Positions 9,470 to 19,944 are shown, counted from the stretch's first letter. The stretch: 33,545 nt of DNA from Promethearchaeota archaeon (GCA_030667705.1 DAOUVJ010000011.1:1-33545), one strand, 5' to 3'. Numbers and translations: made by a program. Notes: generated from the sequence alone by a model not told the origin.

Positions 9470-9889
9470 TTAAATTCCAAATCCTAGGAATGAATAAAGT
9501 TCTGGTATCATTGTATACAATAGGAACAAGAAGAACAATGTAGTTAAAGAAATCCATACAGCGTGATCCCATGTAATGTCCAAGAAAAATTTTACTAGGA
9601 TTAAGATGATTAAGAATCCAATAATAGGCGTCAATTGAGTTAAATAGTTTGAGCCACTAAAAGCTATTAAATTACCAATTGCTCCTAATACTGAATTTAT
9701 TGCACCTAAAACTATAGGTATTATTAAGACACAAATGAAAGCTAGGAGAATTATCAAGAATTTTTTATCAGAAGCTTTAGTCTTGGATGCGATTAGTAAT
9801 ACCGCTATGTAAATGATCAATGCGACAATTATAGTTGCAACTATCAGCCATAAAACAAAAAAAAGTGTTTCTTCACCTTGAAATATCAT
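9470..9889 (-). CDS. Membrane protein of unknown function, about 4 TM segments
   Basis: 139-aa ORF with several hydrophobic segments; no competing ORF. Confidence 0.65.
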   Translation of the reverse strand: MIFQGEETLFFVLWLIVATIIVALIIYIAVLLIASKTKASDKKFLIILLAFICVLIIPIVLGAINSVLGAIGNLIAFSGSNYLTQLTPIIGFLIILILVKFFLDITWDHAVWISLTTLFFLFLLYTMIPELYSFLGFGI

Positions 9890-10040
9890 TACTTATCACT
9901 CTTTTATATTTTTTTTTGTATTATATTTTAATTTAAAAAGAAATACGTACCTTCTTTTTTAAATATTAACTCTTTTTTTTATTATAAGATTATGAGATTT
10001 AGTCTTATTTTTTACAATAATAAAAGAAAAATATTCATTC

Positions 10041-10283
10041 TCATACTCCAATACTAGTAAGGAAAAAGTGAGTTGCAAATCCGAGAAAGACTGAAGAAAA
10101 CACAATTGATAATACAGTTAATTTCATTGATAATTCTCTGCCATATTTAGTGTAAAGGATTAGTACGACTACAGAAAAAATTCCTATTAGTAAAAAAATC
10201 CACGCTAAGGCCCATAATGTTATTGAAGGTATTTCAAACTCATTAATTTGCATTATATTTAGAATCATTATAAATAGACTCAT
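10041..10283 (-). CDS. Small membrane protein, about 2 TM segments
   Basis: 80-aa ORF with two hydrophobic helices; same orientation as the preceding membrane-protein gene. Confidence 0.6.
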   Translation of the reverse strand: MSLFIMILNIMQINEFEIPSITLWALAWIFLLIGIFSVVVLILYTKYGRELSMKLTVLSIVFSSVFLGFATHFFLTSIGV

Positions 10284-10472
10284 ATTGTTATGATTATCGT
10301 AATTTAATGTTTTATTTTTTTTTAAGTTTATTAAAGTATTAATTCAGAAGAATGGAAAAAGCAATATTAATTGCTCCTATTAATTTTTATTGGTTTATTG
10401 AATATAAATGAATAAAGTTTAAAGCAATGAGAACTTGTTAATTTATATTTGTTAATATAAGGAGACTGTTAA

Positions 10473-11255
10473 ATGCACTATTTGAAGAAGTTGATAGAAA
10501 AACCAATTTTAGAAAACCCAGCTCAACAGCATATGGATATTCATAGACATTTCTATAGATATTCACGTGGGGATTTCCTCGGGCCGGCATTAAAAATTAG
10601 AACTACAAGTGGCAAAATTACACTTAAAGGAGCCCACGAATATGAAGATCTAATATTAGAATCAGTAGTAAGATCAATCGAAGATTCTATTAGTAACATT
10701 GAAATAAAGGGAAATTTAATTACAGGAAGTGATATCAGTAAAGACCTTACTAAATTAGGTTTTGATTGGAAGTTAAAAAAATCTACTGGGAAAACCAAGA
10801 ATTATAAATCAGTCATATTAGATAACATAACAAAAGATCAATTATTAGCCGGTTTAGAATCTTTTCGCATCAATAGTTATTTTCTTATATCGTTTAATAT
10901 TAATCCATCTTGTAAGATAATAACAAAAAAAAATATTCCTCAACCTTCAAGAAAAACCCCAGAGGATGATGATTTAAATAAACGAGTTCAATTTTGTACA
11001 GGTTATTTAAAAAATACTAAGAAAAATTTAGAATTCATTTTAGAATCAGCACTTTCAGATTTCAAATCAGAAATACCAGATAATTGGAAATCTATTTCAA
11101 TTTTAAATAATTATAAGATAACTGAAATTGAAACACCAAAAGATATAAAAGATTCTCGTTTATTACGGATTTTTGCAATACGGAAAGGTAAAATGATACG
11201 TTCAGTTGAAATAGACGATGAAGTTTATGAAAAGCAATATGATATTGTAGTTTAA
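10473..11255 (+). CDS. Hypothetical protein, upstream of tfe
   Basis: 260-aa ORF on the same strand as tfe, preceded by ataaggagactg; contains HRHFYRYSRGDFLGPALKIRTTSGKITLKGAHEYEDLILESVVRSI. Family not recognised. Confidence 0.8.
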   Translation: MHYLKKLIEKPILENPAQQHMDIHRHFYRYSRGDFLGPALKIRTTSGKITLKGAHEYEDLILESVVRSIEDSISNIEIKGNLITGSDISKDLTKLGFDWKLKKSTGKTKNYKSVILDNITKDQLLAGLESFRINSYFLISFNINPSCKIITKKNIPQPSRKTPEDDDLNKRVQFCTGYLKNTKKNLEFILESALSDFKSEIPDNWKSISILNNYKITEIETPKDIKDSRLLRIFAIRKGKMIRSVEIDDEVYEKQYDIVV

Positions 11256-11311
11256 TATAACACGAAAATTTAATTTTTAAGAAATATTCACATAACAGTG
11301 AAAAAAAAATT

Positions 11312-11896
11312 ATGCCTGAAAAAGAATTGAATCCTCTATTGAGCTCATTTCTATACATCATAGGAGGGGATGTAGCAATTGAAGTAGGTATTGAGCTCCT
11401 AAATTCTGAGAATAAAGATATCACTGATGAAGATATAACTGAAAACATCAAACAAAGATTAGGTGGGACCGAAGTAGATTTTGAACCAGATGATACTGAA
11501 ATCTTGAAATTGAATACAGTTCGTAAGACTTTATATAAATTATATGGCGAAAAATTAGCTCAATTTAGAAGGATTCGTGATAAATCAACTGGTTGGTTTA
11601 TATATTATTGGTGGCACGAATTTGAGAGGATAGAAGAAATTTTAGGTGAAAAGAAAAAATTAAATGAAAGAAAACTACGAGAACGGCTCCAATATGAAGA
11701 AAATAATTATTTTTTTACATGTCAAAATTGTAATGATCAAAATTTAAAATATATTTTTGAACAAGCTTTTGAATTTAATTTTAGGTGTCCAGAATGTGGG
11801 AATCCATTAGAAGCACAAAACAATCAAGAAATTATCAAGTTCTTAAAGGAGAAAATTACCCTAAATCAAAAAATTAACATAACTAAAGACATTTGA
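11312..11896 (+). CDS. tfe: Transcription factor E (TFE/TFIIE-alpha)
   Basis: 194 aa. Winged-helix region followed by RKTLYKLYGEKLAQFRRIRDKSTGWFIYYWW and a zinc ribbon (CQNCNDQ...CPECGNPL). Confidence 0.92.
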   Translation: MPEKELNPLLSSFLYIIGGDVAIEVGIELLNSENKDITDEDITENIKQRLGGTEVDFEPDDTEILKLNTVRKTLYKLYGEKLAQFRRIRDKSTGWFIYYWWHEFERIEEILGEKKKLNERKLRERLQYEENNYFFTCQNCNDQNLKYIFEQAFEFNFRCPECGNPLEAQNNQEIIKFLKEKITLNQKINITKDI

Positions 11897-11902
11897 TCTA
11901 GA

Positions 11903-12436
11903 TTATTTTTTCTTTTTTACAAATGCCATATCTCCTAACGATGTTCCTGAAGATTTTTTCATATATTTACCTACTTGAGCAGATGTATCTATAATCTCTG
12001 ATGTTGTAATTAATTTAATTCCATATACTTTCTCTATTTTTTTAGCTAATTTGATAGAAGGTTTTACTTTGCCCGTTTCGATCCTTCTAAGTAATGAGGG
12101 TTTTTCATTCAATTTTTGTGCGAATTGATCTTGATTTAATCCCAATGATTGTCTAACTTTTCGTATTTTAATAGTATAATCTTCGACAATTTCAAGTTCT
12201 CTTTGTGGTTCAATTCGAGATTTTATAGATTTTGTATTAGACATTTTTCTAAATTGTTCTACCTTTCGTTGGGGTGTAGAAGGTGTTTTTTTTACTATCT
12301 TTTTTCCATGTTGGGCACAATTTTGACATACTGTTATTTTTGCACCCTCTATTATAACTTTAATCCCTTTTCCCCAAATTATGCTTCCACAAATCTGACA
12401 CTCTTTATCCGTGTCGTCTATTCTTTTACTGCTCAT
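11903..12436 (-). CDS. Multiprotein bridging factor 1 homologue (aMBF1: zinc ribbon + HTH)
   Basis: 177 aa. CQICG...CQNCAQHGK, then an MBF1/Cro-type HTH (IRKVRQSLGLNQDQFAQKLNEKPSLLRRIETGKVKPSIKLAKKIEKVYGIKL). Confidence 0.92.
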   Translation of the reverse strand: MSSKRIDDTDKECQICGSIIWGKGIKVIIEGAKITVCQNCAQHGKKIVKKTPSTPQRKVEQFRKMSNTKSIKSRIEPQRELEIVEDYTIKIRKVRQSLGLNQDQFAQKLNEKPSLLRRIETGKVKPSIKLAKKIEKVYGIKLITTSEIIDTSAQVGKYMKKSSGTSLGDMAFVKKKK

Positions 12437-12670
12437 ACAATAACCTCGTGTTCAAAAATATTAAAGGATGTGAATATAATTATAAAATCTCTTCAAGAAC
12501 TCTTATATTTTTCGGTTTTAAAGCGAAGTTCATTATAAAATATAACCAATAAATTTTTTAGATATCTCCTTTTTTTGATATTTAGAGAAGACCTTAAATT
12601 TAAATGAATAAAAGTTTATTATTAAAATAGCTTTAATAAAAATACAAAACATACTTGGGGTCAATATTTT

Positions 12671-13882
12671 ATGACTGTTACTGAAGGTAAAAAAAAGAAA
12701 AGAGAGGAAACTAAGGATGGAGAATACCTAATCACGTATACTAGACATCTAGAAAAAAGACTTCGTAATTTAGAAACTGAAAAACAGTTATTAGATGCAG
12801 AACGTATGAGATTAGAACAAGAACTAAATGGTTTAAGGAACGAAATTGATAGACTGAGAGAACCTCCGTTAGTTTCTGCTACTATTATTGATTTACTTGA
12901 TGATAATGGCAAAGTTATTGTTAAAAGTTCCACGGGACCCAGTTTCGTAGTAAATGCAAGTCGGAAAGTCAAAAATGAAAAATTAACTCCAGGAATGAGA
13001 GTTGCTCTAAATCAAAGAACTTTTGCCATCATGGAAATATTACCTTTAAAATTGGATCCATTTGTTAAGGGCATGGAAGTTATCGATTCTATCCCTGATA
13101 TATCATATCAAGATATTGGAGGTTTGGCAGATCAACTCCTAGAAGTTAGAGAAACTGTTGAATTACCATTAAAACGACCAGATTTATTTGAGAAAATTGG
13201 AATTGAACCTCCAAAGGGTGTATTATTATATGGTCCCCCTGGTACAGGTAAAACTTTAGTTGCAAAGGCTATAGCTCATGAAACTGAAGCAACTTTTATT
13301 AGAATTATCGGATCCGAATTAGTTCAAAAATTCATTGGAGAAGGTGCTAGATTAGTTAGAGAAATCTTTAATATGGCTAAGAAAAAAGCCCCAACGATTC
13401 TATTTATAGATGAATTAGATGCAATTGGATCTCAAAGACTAAAAATAGCAACATCAGGAGATCGTGAAGTTCAAAGGACGTTAATGCAATTATTAAGCGA
13501 ATTAGATGGTTTTGAACAACGAGGAGATGTAAAAATTATTGGCGCAACGAATAGAGTAGATATTTTAGATCCAGCTTTATTGAGACCTGGTAGATTTGAT
13601 CGGATGATCGACTTTCCAATACCAAATGAAGAGGCACGTAATTCGATTTTTAAAATTCACACTAGATCTCTTAATATAAATGAAAAGATTAACATAAAAA
13701 GGCTTGTAGATTTAACTGAAGGCGCTACTGGTGCTGATATTAAAGCGATATGTACAGAAGCTGGAATGTTTGCAATTCGAAAAGAAGCTGAAGCAATTTA
13801 TGAAACTGATTTCATAGATGCTGTTGAAAAAGTGATGGCTAAAGTAAGGGGTAAGGGAAACGAATCCAGACTATATTCATAA
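12671..13882 (+). CDS. pan: Proteasome-activating nucleotidase (PAN, AAA+ ATPase)
   Basis: 403 aa. Coiled coil, OB region, Walker A GPPGTGKT, Walker B ILFIDELDAIG. C-terminus -LYS fits an HbYX motif. Confidence 0.95.
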   Translation: MTVTEGKKKKREETKDGEYLITYTRHLEKRLRNLETEKQLLDAERMRLEQELNGLRNEIDRLREPPLVSATIIDLLDDNGKVIVKSSTGPSFVVNASRKVKNEKLTPGMRVALNQRTFAIMEILPLKLDPFVKGMEVIDSIPDISYQDIGGLADQLLEVRETVELPLKRPDLFEKIGIEPPKGVLLYGPPGTGKTLVAKAIAHETEATFIRIIGSELVQKFIGEGARLVREIFNMAKKKAPTILFIDELDAIGSQRLKIATSGDREVQRTLMQLLSELDGFEQRGDVKIIGATNRVDILDPALLRPGRFDRMIDFPIPNEEARNSIFKIHTRSLNINEKINIKRLVDLTEGATGADIKAICTEAGMFAIRKEAEAIYETDFIDAVEKVMAKVRGKGNESRLYS

Positions 13883-13925
13883 GTACAAAACTTATTTTAT
13901 CTTTAATCATTTAAACCATTGAAAT

Positions 13926-14417
13926 ATGAAAAATTCTTCTTCTTTTCTCATTTTAAGAAAAATAAGAGCTATTTCAGATTATCAATTTGGACCTGCGATA
14001 ACAGATGTTCTTTTCGATAATACAGATATTATTCATTTAATTTTTTCCAAGAACACAGGTAAAATGAAACACATTTATGAAAAAGAAAAAATTCTATTAA
14101 ACTTTCGTCCAAAAATCGGATTATTTACATTAACTTTTCATTCGGCATCAAAAATAATATCTGAATTACCCATACCTAAAATGAGAGCCGTAGTTCTAAA
14201 TGACATTTCAGAATTCATTCGAAAAGGTCGAAATGTCTTTTGTAAACATTTACTAGAAATTGATAACAAATTACGACCATTAGATGAGGTTATTGTAGTG
14301 AACCATAAAGATGAGATACTTGCCATAGGTAGGTTATCGATGCCCATTCCATATATTAAAGCCTTTAACACAGGTATTGCAATCAATGTTCGGAAAGGTA
14401 ATAAATCAAAATTATAA
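13926..14417 (+). CDS. PUA-domain protein
   Basis: 163 aa. C-terminal PUA-like RAVVLNDISEFIRKGRNVFCKHLLEIDNKLRPLDEVIVVNHKDEILAIGRL; located upstream of nac. Confidence 0.75.
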   Translation: MKNSSSFLILRKIRAISDYQFGPAITDVLFDNTDIIHLIFSKNTGKMKHIYEKEKILLNFRPKIGLFTLTFHSASKIISELPIPKMRAVVLNDISEFIRKGRNVFCKHLLEIDNKLRPLDEVIVVNHKDEILAIGRLSMPIPYIKAFNTGIAINVRKGNKSKL

Positions 14418-14461
14418 AGCTCAATTAATTATATCAAATATAATAAATATCAAATTATCTC

Positions 14462-14944
14462 GTGATTATAATGGTTAAATTACCAAAAGATTTACAAAAT
14501 AAGGAAAAAAGTAAACCAAAAAGACCACAAGCAGTTAAACAAAGGGAAAGCTCACAAGCAGGCTCCCGACAGATGCGTAGACGCATGCAACAACAAGGAA
14601 TAGACATGGACCAAGTTGAAGCAACAAGAGTGATTATTGAAGGACCTGATAAAACCCTCATTATTGATCAACCAGAAGTAATTTTGATGAAACAAATGGG
14701 ACAAGAGATTTATCAAGTTATTGGGGATGCTCACGAAGCGTCTCAAGGCGAAGAAGTAATCATTGAATCAGAACAAGACGAAGAATTGTTATCCCAAGAT
14801 GAAGTAAAAGTAAAAATTACTGATAATGATGTGATGTTAGTAGCTACCCAAGCAAATGTTGATGCTGAAGAAGCACGTGCAGTATTAACTGATTGTGAGG
14901 GAGATATTGCAAAAGCTATTTTATTTTTGAAAAATCGGCCATAA
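14462..14944 (+). CDS. nac: Nascent polypeptide-associated complex protein (archaeal NAC)
   Basis: 160 aa. GSRQMRRRMQQQGIDMDQVEATRVIIEGPDKTLIIDQPEV NAC domain plus C-terminal UBA. The true start may be the ATG at 14471. Confidence 0.92.
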   Translation: MIIMVKLPKDLQNKEKSKPKRPQAVKQRESSQAGSRQMRRRMQQQGIDMDQVEATRVIIEGPDKTLIIDQPEVILMKQMGQEIYQVIGDAHEASQGEEVIIESEQDEELLSQDEVKVKITDNDVMLVATQANVDAEEARAVLTDCEGDIAKAILFLKNRP

Positions 14945-15015
14945 CAAAATAGCAAAAAAAAAAAGTTAAGAATCATAAACAATTAAAGTCACCATAACTC
15001 TACGGTTTAAAAAAT

Positions 15016-15369
15016 ATGTCAAGTGTAAAGAAAAAAAGACCCTCTCCTACTGATTCAGGTATTGAAGAGGACATTGTATTTGAAAAAATTATCCAATTTA
15101 CGGGTTGGATATTTTTACTTGCGATCATGGCAGTTTTAGGAGTATGGTTTATCTTAGATTTTACCATGGACTTAATTGAAATTGTACTTGAAGCCCCTGT
15201 ATTTGCAATTATTGTATTTTTGGGGATAAATTCTGCAATTAGTTTTGGTTTATCCTCAGTGATTAAAAGCAATAGGGATCTAAAGAAGAAATATTATTAT
15301 GACTGGTTAATTGGGGAATTTTTAATCTGTTTGTTTGCTATTTTCTCGGTTGCGGCATATCAATGGTAA
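15016..15369 (+). CDS. Small membrane protein of unknown function
   Basis: 117 aa with about 3 hydrophobic segments. Confidence 0.65.
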   Translation: MSSVKKKRPSPTDSGIEEDIVFEKIIQFTGWIFLLAIMAVLGVWFILDFTMDLIEIVLEAPVFAIIVFLGINSAISFGLSSVIKSNRDLKKKYYYDWLIGEFLICLFAIFSVAAYQW

Positions 15370-15375
15370 GATTTA

Positions 15376-15699
15376 CTATTTGTAGTCATTTCTCGCAGGA
15401 TTAAAGACATCAATAACTTCCGAATCTTCGAGTATAAACGCTCCATGTTTTTCATTTGAGTTAAAAATATAACTATCTCCCTCTTGTGCAATAAATTCTG
15501 ATTTTTCTGTAAAGAAACGTAATTTTCCTTTAATAACATAACCAACTTGATGTTGATCGTGGGAGTGTAATGGGACTTCAGAGCCTTTTTCAAGATAAAA
15601 ATGACAGAGCATTAAATCCTCATTATAGGTTAAAGTCCTTCTAAATATTCCATCTAAAGCTTTTACTGCTTGGATATCTCTCTTACTAATTTTATTCAT
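15376..15699 (-). CDS. Cupin-domain protein
   Basis: 107 aa. Cupin pattern GSEVPLHSHDQHQVGYVIKGKLRFF...AQEGDSYIFNSNEKHGAFILED. Confidence 0.88.
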   Translation of the reverse strand: MNKISKRDIQAVKALDGIFRRTLTYNEDLMLCHFYLEKGSEVPLHSHDQHQVGYVIKGKLRFFTEKSEFIAQEGDSYIFNSNEKHGAFILEDSEVIDVFNPARNDYK

Positions 15700-16113
15700 A
15701 ATTTCCTAAAAATAAACTTATTTTTTTTAAAATATACTCGTATTTAGTTTTCAATCAAATATATAATCTCATAAATAAATCTAAAAACCATCGATGACGA
15801 CATTTTTTTAACTTGGAGGGATATAATAATAAAAAACATCAGAACATCGATTTTACATGATGTAGTATGTTTAATAATAGTATATTGCTCAACCGATTTT
15901 AAAATTACTTTCAGATAATTGATAAAATAACTTTATATTGGAGAAACGAATAAATTTTTATATTAAAAAGTGTAAAATATTTACGATAAAGATTAATTGG
16001 TTATACTTATTATACCTATCAAGTAAGCCGACAAAATAAATTAACCGTTAATCCATTATCAAGAAATAAATTTGTATAAGAATATTTAATATTGAAAAAT
16101 TAGATGGAAAAAT

Positions 16114-18243
16114 ATGGTTTTAATTCGTGAATCAGAAGCAATAGAAGAAAATAGAAATAAATTAGGAAAGAAAGGGTTTTTAAATAATTTATTGCCAAGA
16201 GTCTTTAGAACTGAAGGAGACGTAGTAACATTTGAGCCAAAAAAGATAGAAGAGAGTATAATAAACGAAACAGGTATAGACCCTCATTCTGCTAATAAAA
16301 TAACGCAATTAGTTGTTCGAAGGATCATTTCTTCGGGAATGAAATTTCTCTCGGGACCACACATTAGAGAAATAGTATGCTCAATTTTATCTGAAGAACA
16401 TTATGAAGAGGCACGAAAATTATATACTCGAATTGGAATGCCTTTAATGGATTATGAAGCCATTTTAGAAAATGGGATTAATGAAAATGCAAATCAGGAC
16501 ATGAATCCTGAAAGCATTCACCATTGGGCAGCAAATCGGATTTCAGATGAATATGCTCTTTTGAGAATTTTAGATTCTGAAGAAGCTCATGCTCATTTAT
16601 ATGGTGATATTCATATTCATATGCTTAGGTATTTTGATTTGAGACCCTTTTGTCAAGAATGGGATCCGAGGATGATTTTGGAACACGGATTACCCCCAGT
16701 AGACAGTTGGGCACATTGTAGTAAGTCTGGACCTGCAGGAAGTTTAAGGGTTGCAGTAACCCATCTAGCAAAATGGTTAGGGATTATTCAAGGCGAATTT
16801 TCAGGTGGGCAAGGATATGACTATATAACGACATTTCTAGCGCCTTATGCAAGAGGTTTATCGAAGAGAGAAATTGAACAATCTATGCAGTGTTTAATTT
16901 TTGAAACAAACCAAATTTTCGCTGCACGTGGTGGACAGGTCCAATTTACATCAATTTCTTGCACTCCTACTATCCCTGATGGATTAATTGAGATCCCGGC
17001 CATTGGTCCTTATGGAAAAATAAATGGTACCTATGGCGATTATAAGAATGAATGCTTGGAACTCTTTGATGCTTTAACTGATGTATATATTCAAGGTGAT
17101 CATAATGGAAAACTTTTTGCATTTCCGAAACATGAGATTAAAATAAAGAAAGAATGGCTTAGTGAGTTTGAATCTTCTTACTTGAAAGTTATGGAAGAGG
17201 TCTCAACGATGGGCACACCATATTTTCTTAATATGTGTCCAGATTGGATGCTTGATAAAATTCACAGTTGCCAGAAATTTTTAAGCAGTAAGCAAATCAT
17301 TCAGCAATGCATTTTAGATCCAGAAAAAAGGAAAAATGCTAATATTTGGGAAAACTACGTGACTATAGGCTCTTTACAAAGTGTGAGCTTAAATTTACCT
17401 AGATATGCATATCTTTCTAATAACGAGGAGGATTATTTTCATATTTTAGATGAAAAGATGGAATTAGCATCAAGAATTTTGAGAAAAAAATGGAATTTAA
17501 TGGAAAAAAGATTGAAAACAGGTCATTTACCTCTATGTAGCGGTAAGATTAATGGTGAAACGATTTTTAAATTGAAAGATCAAAACCTTTCTATTGGTTT
17601 TACAGGATTGAATGAAGCTGTTCAAAGTTTAACTAATTTCGAATTGCATGAAAACGAAGAAGGTTATTCTTTAGGAAAGAGAATTCTTGAATATATGGTA
17701 GGTAAATGTAATGCCATGACAGAAAGAGATGGAAGATCGTATTCTCTTTGGGAACAGCCTAGCGAATCGGCGAGTAACCGATTAGCTAAGTTGGACCTTA
17801 AACACTTTCCAAAAAAAGCGATAACACAATCTTCTGGAGATTCTTCTTACTACACTAATTCAGGTCATATTAGATACGATGCGAACATTCCATTATCTAA
17901 GCGAATAAAATTACAAGGCGATTATCATCCCATAGTGGAAGGAGGGGTGATAACTCATATTTGGGTTGGCGAGCAAAAACCAGACATTCATAGGTTATGG
18001 GAACTGACAAAAAGCATCTGCTTGAATACAAATACGGGCTATTTTGCATATACTCTTGATTTTACTTACTGTCCTCATTGTAGAAAGATGTTCCGAGGGG
18101 GAGATTTTAAATGCCCTCATTGTCATTCTGAAGATGTAAAGGTTTACTCCAGAATTACGGGATATTATAGTGAAGTAAATAGATATAATCATGGTAAAAG
18201 AGCAGAATGGGAAACTAGAAAACGAGAAAAATTAAATTTTTAA
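16114..18243 (+). CDS. nrdD: Anaerobic ribonucleoside-triphosphate reductase (class III), with ATP-cone
   Basis: 709 aa. N-terminal ATP-cone, C-terminal zinc site CPHCRKMF...CPHCHSEDV, glycyl-radical segment SRITGYYSEVNRYN. Confidence 0.93.
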   Translation: MVLIRESEAIEENRNKLGKKGFLNNLLPRVFRTEGDVVTFEPKKIEESIINETGIDPHSANKITQLVVRRIISSGMKFLSGPHIREIVCSILSEEHYEEARKLYTRIGMPLMDYEAILENGINENANQDMNPESIHHWAANRISDEYALLRILDSEEAHAHLYGDIHIHMLRYFDLRPFCQEWDPRMILEHGLPPVDSWAHCSKSGPAGSLRVAVTHLAKWLGIIQGEFSGGQGYDYITTFLAPYARGLSKREIEQSMQCLIFETNQIFAARGGQVQFTSISCTPTIPDGLIEIPAIGPYGKINGTYGDYKNECLELFDALTDVYIQGDHNGKLFAFPKHEIKIKKEWLSEFESSYLKVMEEVSTMGTPYFLNMCPDWMLDKIHSCQKFLSSKQIIQQCILDPEKRKNANIWENYVTIGSLQSVSLNLPRYAYLSNNEEDYFHILDEKMELASRILRKKWNLMEKRLKTGHLPLCSGKINGETIFKLKDQNLSIGFTGLNEAVQSLTNFELHENEEGYSLGKRILEYMVGKCNAMTERDGRSYSLWEQPSESASNRLAKLDLKHFPKKAITQSSGDSSYYTNSGHIRYDANIPLSKRIKLQGDYHPIVEGGVITHIWVGEQKPDIHRLWELTKSICLNTNTGYFAYTLDFTYCPHCRKMFRGGDFKCPHCHSEDVKVYSRITGYYSEVNRYNHGKRAEWETRKREKLNF

Positions 18244-18288
18244 AACTAATTCTATTTATAAAATGAAAATAGAATTCTTAATTATATT

Positions 18289-18606
18289 ATGAAGAAAAAC
18301 ATTTCCTTTGATGAAATTCAATCTCAAATAAACGATTGGATCCATAATCATGGGGATTATTGGTCACCACTTTCAATGCTCAGTGCAGTAATGGAAGAAT
18401 TAGGTGAACTTGCTAGAGAAATAAACCACCAAGAAGGATTTAAGCCGAAGAAATTACAACAATCAGAATCGAAATTGGAAGAAGAATTGGGAGATCTTCA
18501 ATTTTCAATAGTTTGCATTGCAAATTATTATAAAATCGATCTCGTCGATGTTTTAATGAAAACTATGAAAAAGTATTTTAAAAGAGATTTTATTAGATTT
18601 GAGTAA
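18289..18606 (+). CDS. MazG-like nucleotide pyrophosphohydrolase
   Basis: 105 aa. Contains EELGELAREI and EEELGDLQFSIVCIANYYKIDL. Confidence 0.88.
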   Translation: MKKNISFDEIQSQINDWIHNHGDYWSPLSMLSAVMEELGELAREINHQEGFKPKKLQQSESKLEEELGDLQFSIVCIANYYKIDLVDVLMKTMKKYFKRDFIRFE

Positions 18607-18690
18607 TAATTTCTATTCTGATGGCACATACTTATAAAATTTTAATTGGTTGCATGTTTCTATATTCTATAAAACGAATTTGGAGCAATA

Positions 18691-19863
18691 ATGTTAAAAG
18701 AAGGTCTTACTAAACAGGAAATAACTGAAATTTTGGAAAAGAAGCTCAAACAAGATTTTTCTTACGATTCGGGATCAATATTAGGATCGATGTGTACGTA
18801 CCCAAACGATTTTGGGAAGGAAATCTACATGAAATATATTGCTAAAAATCTTGGTGACCCTGGTTTATTTTTAGGAACAACAAAATTAGAAGAAGAACTC
18901 ACTAAAGAAATTGGGAGTTTGTTCAACGGAAAAAACATTACTGGAACATTTACTACGGGAGGATCAGAAGCCAATGTTATAGCTATGAGAATTGCTAAGA
19001 AACTACATCCTGAGATATCTGAACCTGAAGTAGTCCTACCTATTTCTTCTCACATCTCTTTTGATAAAGCGGCAGATCTATTAGGTATAAAATTGAGGAA
19101 AGCAAAATTAAAGGAGAACTTTGAATTAGATCTTGACCACTATGCGAGTTTAATTAATAATAATACTTGTGGAGTAGTGGGGATTGCTGGAACAACAGCA
19201 TTAGGATTAATTGACCCGATAAAAGAAATAGGAAACTTAGTACAAGATAAAGATATCTATTTTCACGTAGATGCTGCTTTTGGAGGTTTCATTTTACCCT
19301 TCTTAAAGAACCTTGGCTACAAAGTTCCTTCATGGGATTTTTCTGTGAAAAATGTAGACTCTATAACAGCAGATCCACATAAAATGGGTCTCGGAATTAT
19401 TCCTTCTGGTGGATTTTTCTTGAGAGATGAATCAATTTTACAAAAGACGGGATTTGAAATTCCATATTTAGCGGGAGGAAATTTCAAGCACTTTCATTTC
19501 GTTGGAACTAGGCCAGGAGCTTCAGTAATAGCTTTTTGGGCCATAATGAAATACTTAGGTATCGATGGATTTACTAAAATGATCCAAAACTGCATGCAGA
19601 ACACTAATTATTTAGCTAAAAAAATTTCAGAAATTCAAGGGATTAAACTTGCTACAAAACCAGTTCTTAATTTAGTTGGTATTACAACAGAAGATAATGA
19701 ATCGATATGTGAAATTGACAATAAATTACGGGAAAAGAATTGGATGTTGGGTAAATTTATAGATTTTAATCTGATTAGGGTTGTAATAATGCCTCATGTT
19801 AAATATGAACATTTAACTCGATTTGTTGAGGATCTTGAAGAAATTTTAAGCGTCTCAAAGTAA
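18691..19863 (+). CDS. mfnA: PLP-dependent L-tyrosine/L-aspartate decarboxylase, MfnA family
   Basis: 390 aa. Group II decarboxylase motifs: TTGGSEANVIAMRIA, HVDAAFGGFILPFL, SITADPHKMGLG. Confidence 0.9.
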   Translation: MLKEGLTKQEITEILEKKLKQDFSYDSGSILGSMCTYPNDFGKEIYMKYIAKNLGDPGLFLGTTKLEEELTKEIGSLFNGKNITGTFTTGGSEANVIAMRIAKKLHPEISEPEVVLPISSHISFDKAADLLGIKLRKAKLKENFELDLDHYASLINNNTCGVVGIAGTTALGLIDPIKEIGNLVQDKDIYFHVDAAFGGFILPFLKNLGYKVPSWDFSVKNVDSITADPHKMGLGIIPSGGFFLRDESILQKTGFEIPYLAGGNFKHFHFVGTRPGASVIAFWAIMKYLGIDGFTKMIQNCMQNTNYLAKKISEIQGIKLATKPVLNLVGITTEDNESICEIDNKLREKNWMLGKFIDFNLIRVVIMPHVKYEHLTRFVEDLEEILSVSK

Positions 19864-19944
19864 ATCTTAATAAGAATGAAAGTAATTTTATAATGTAAGA
19901 ACTCTAAGATTTAAGAGAATACTACTTTAAGATTGAAATAAAGA

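Noticed and set aside
12149-12538. 129-aa plus-strand ORF
   Set aside because: Mostly antisense to aMBF1, with no family motifs.
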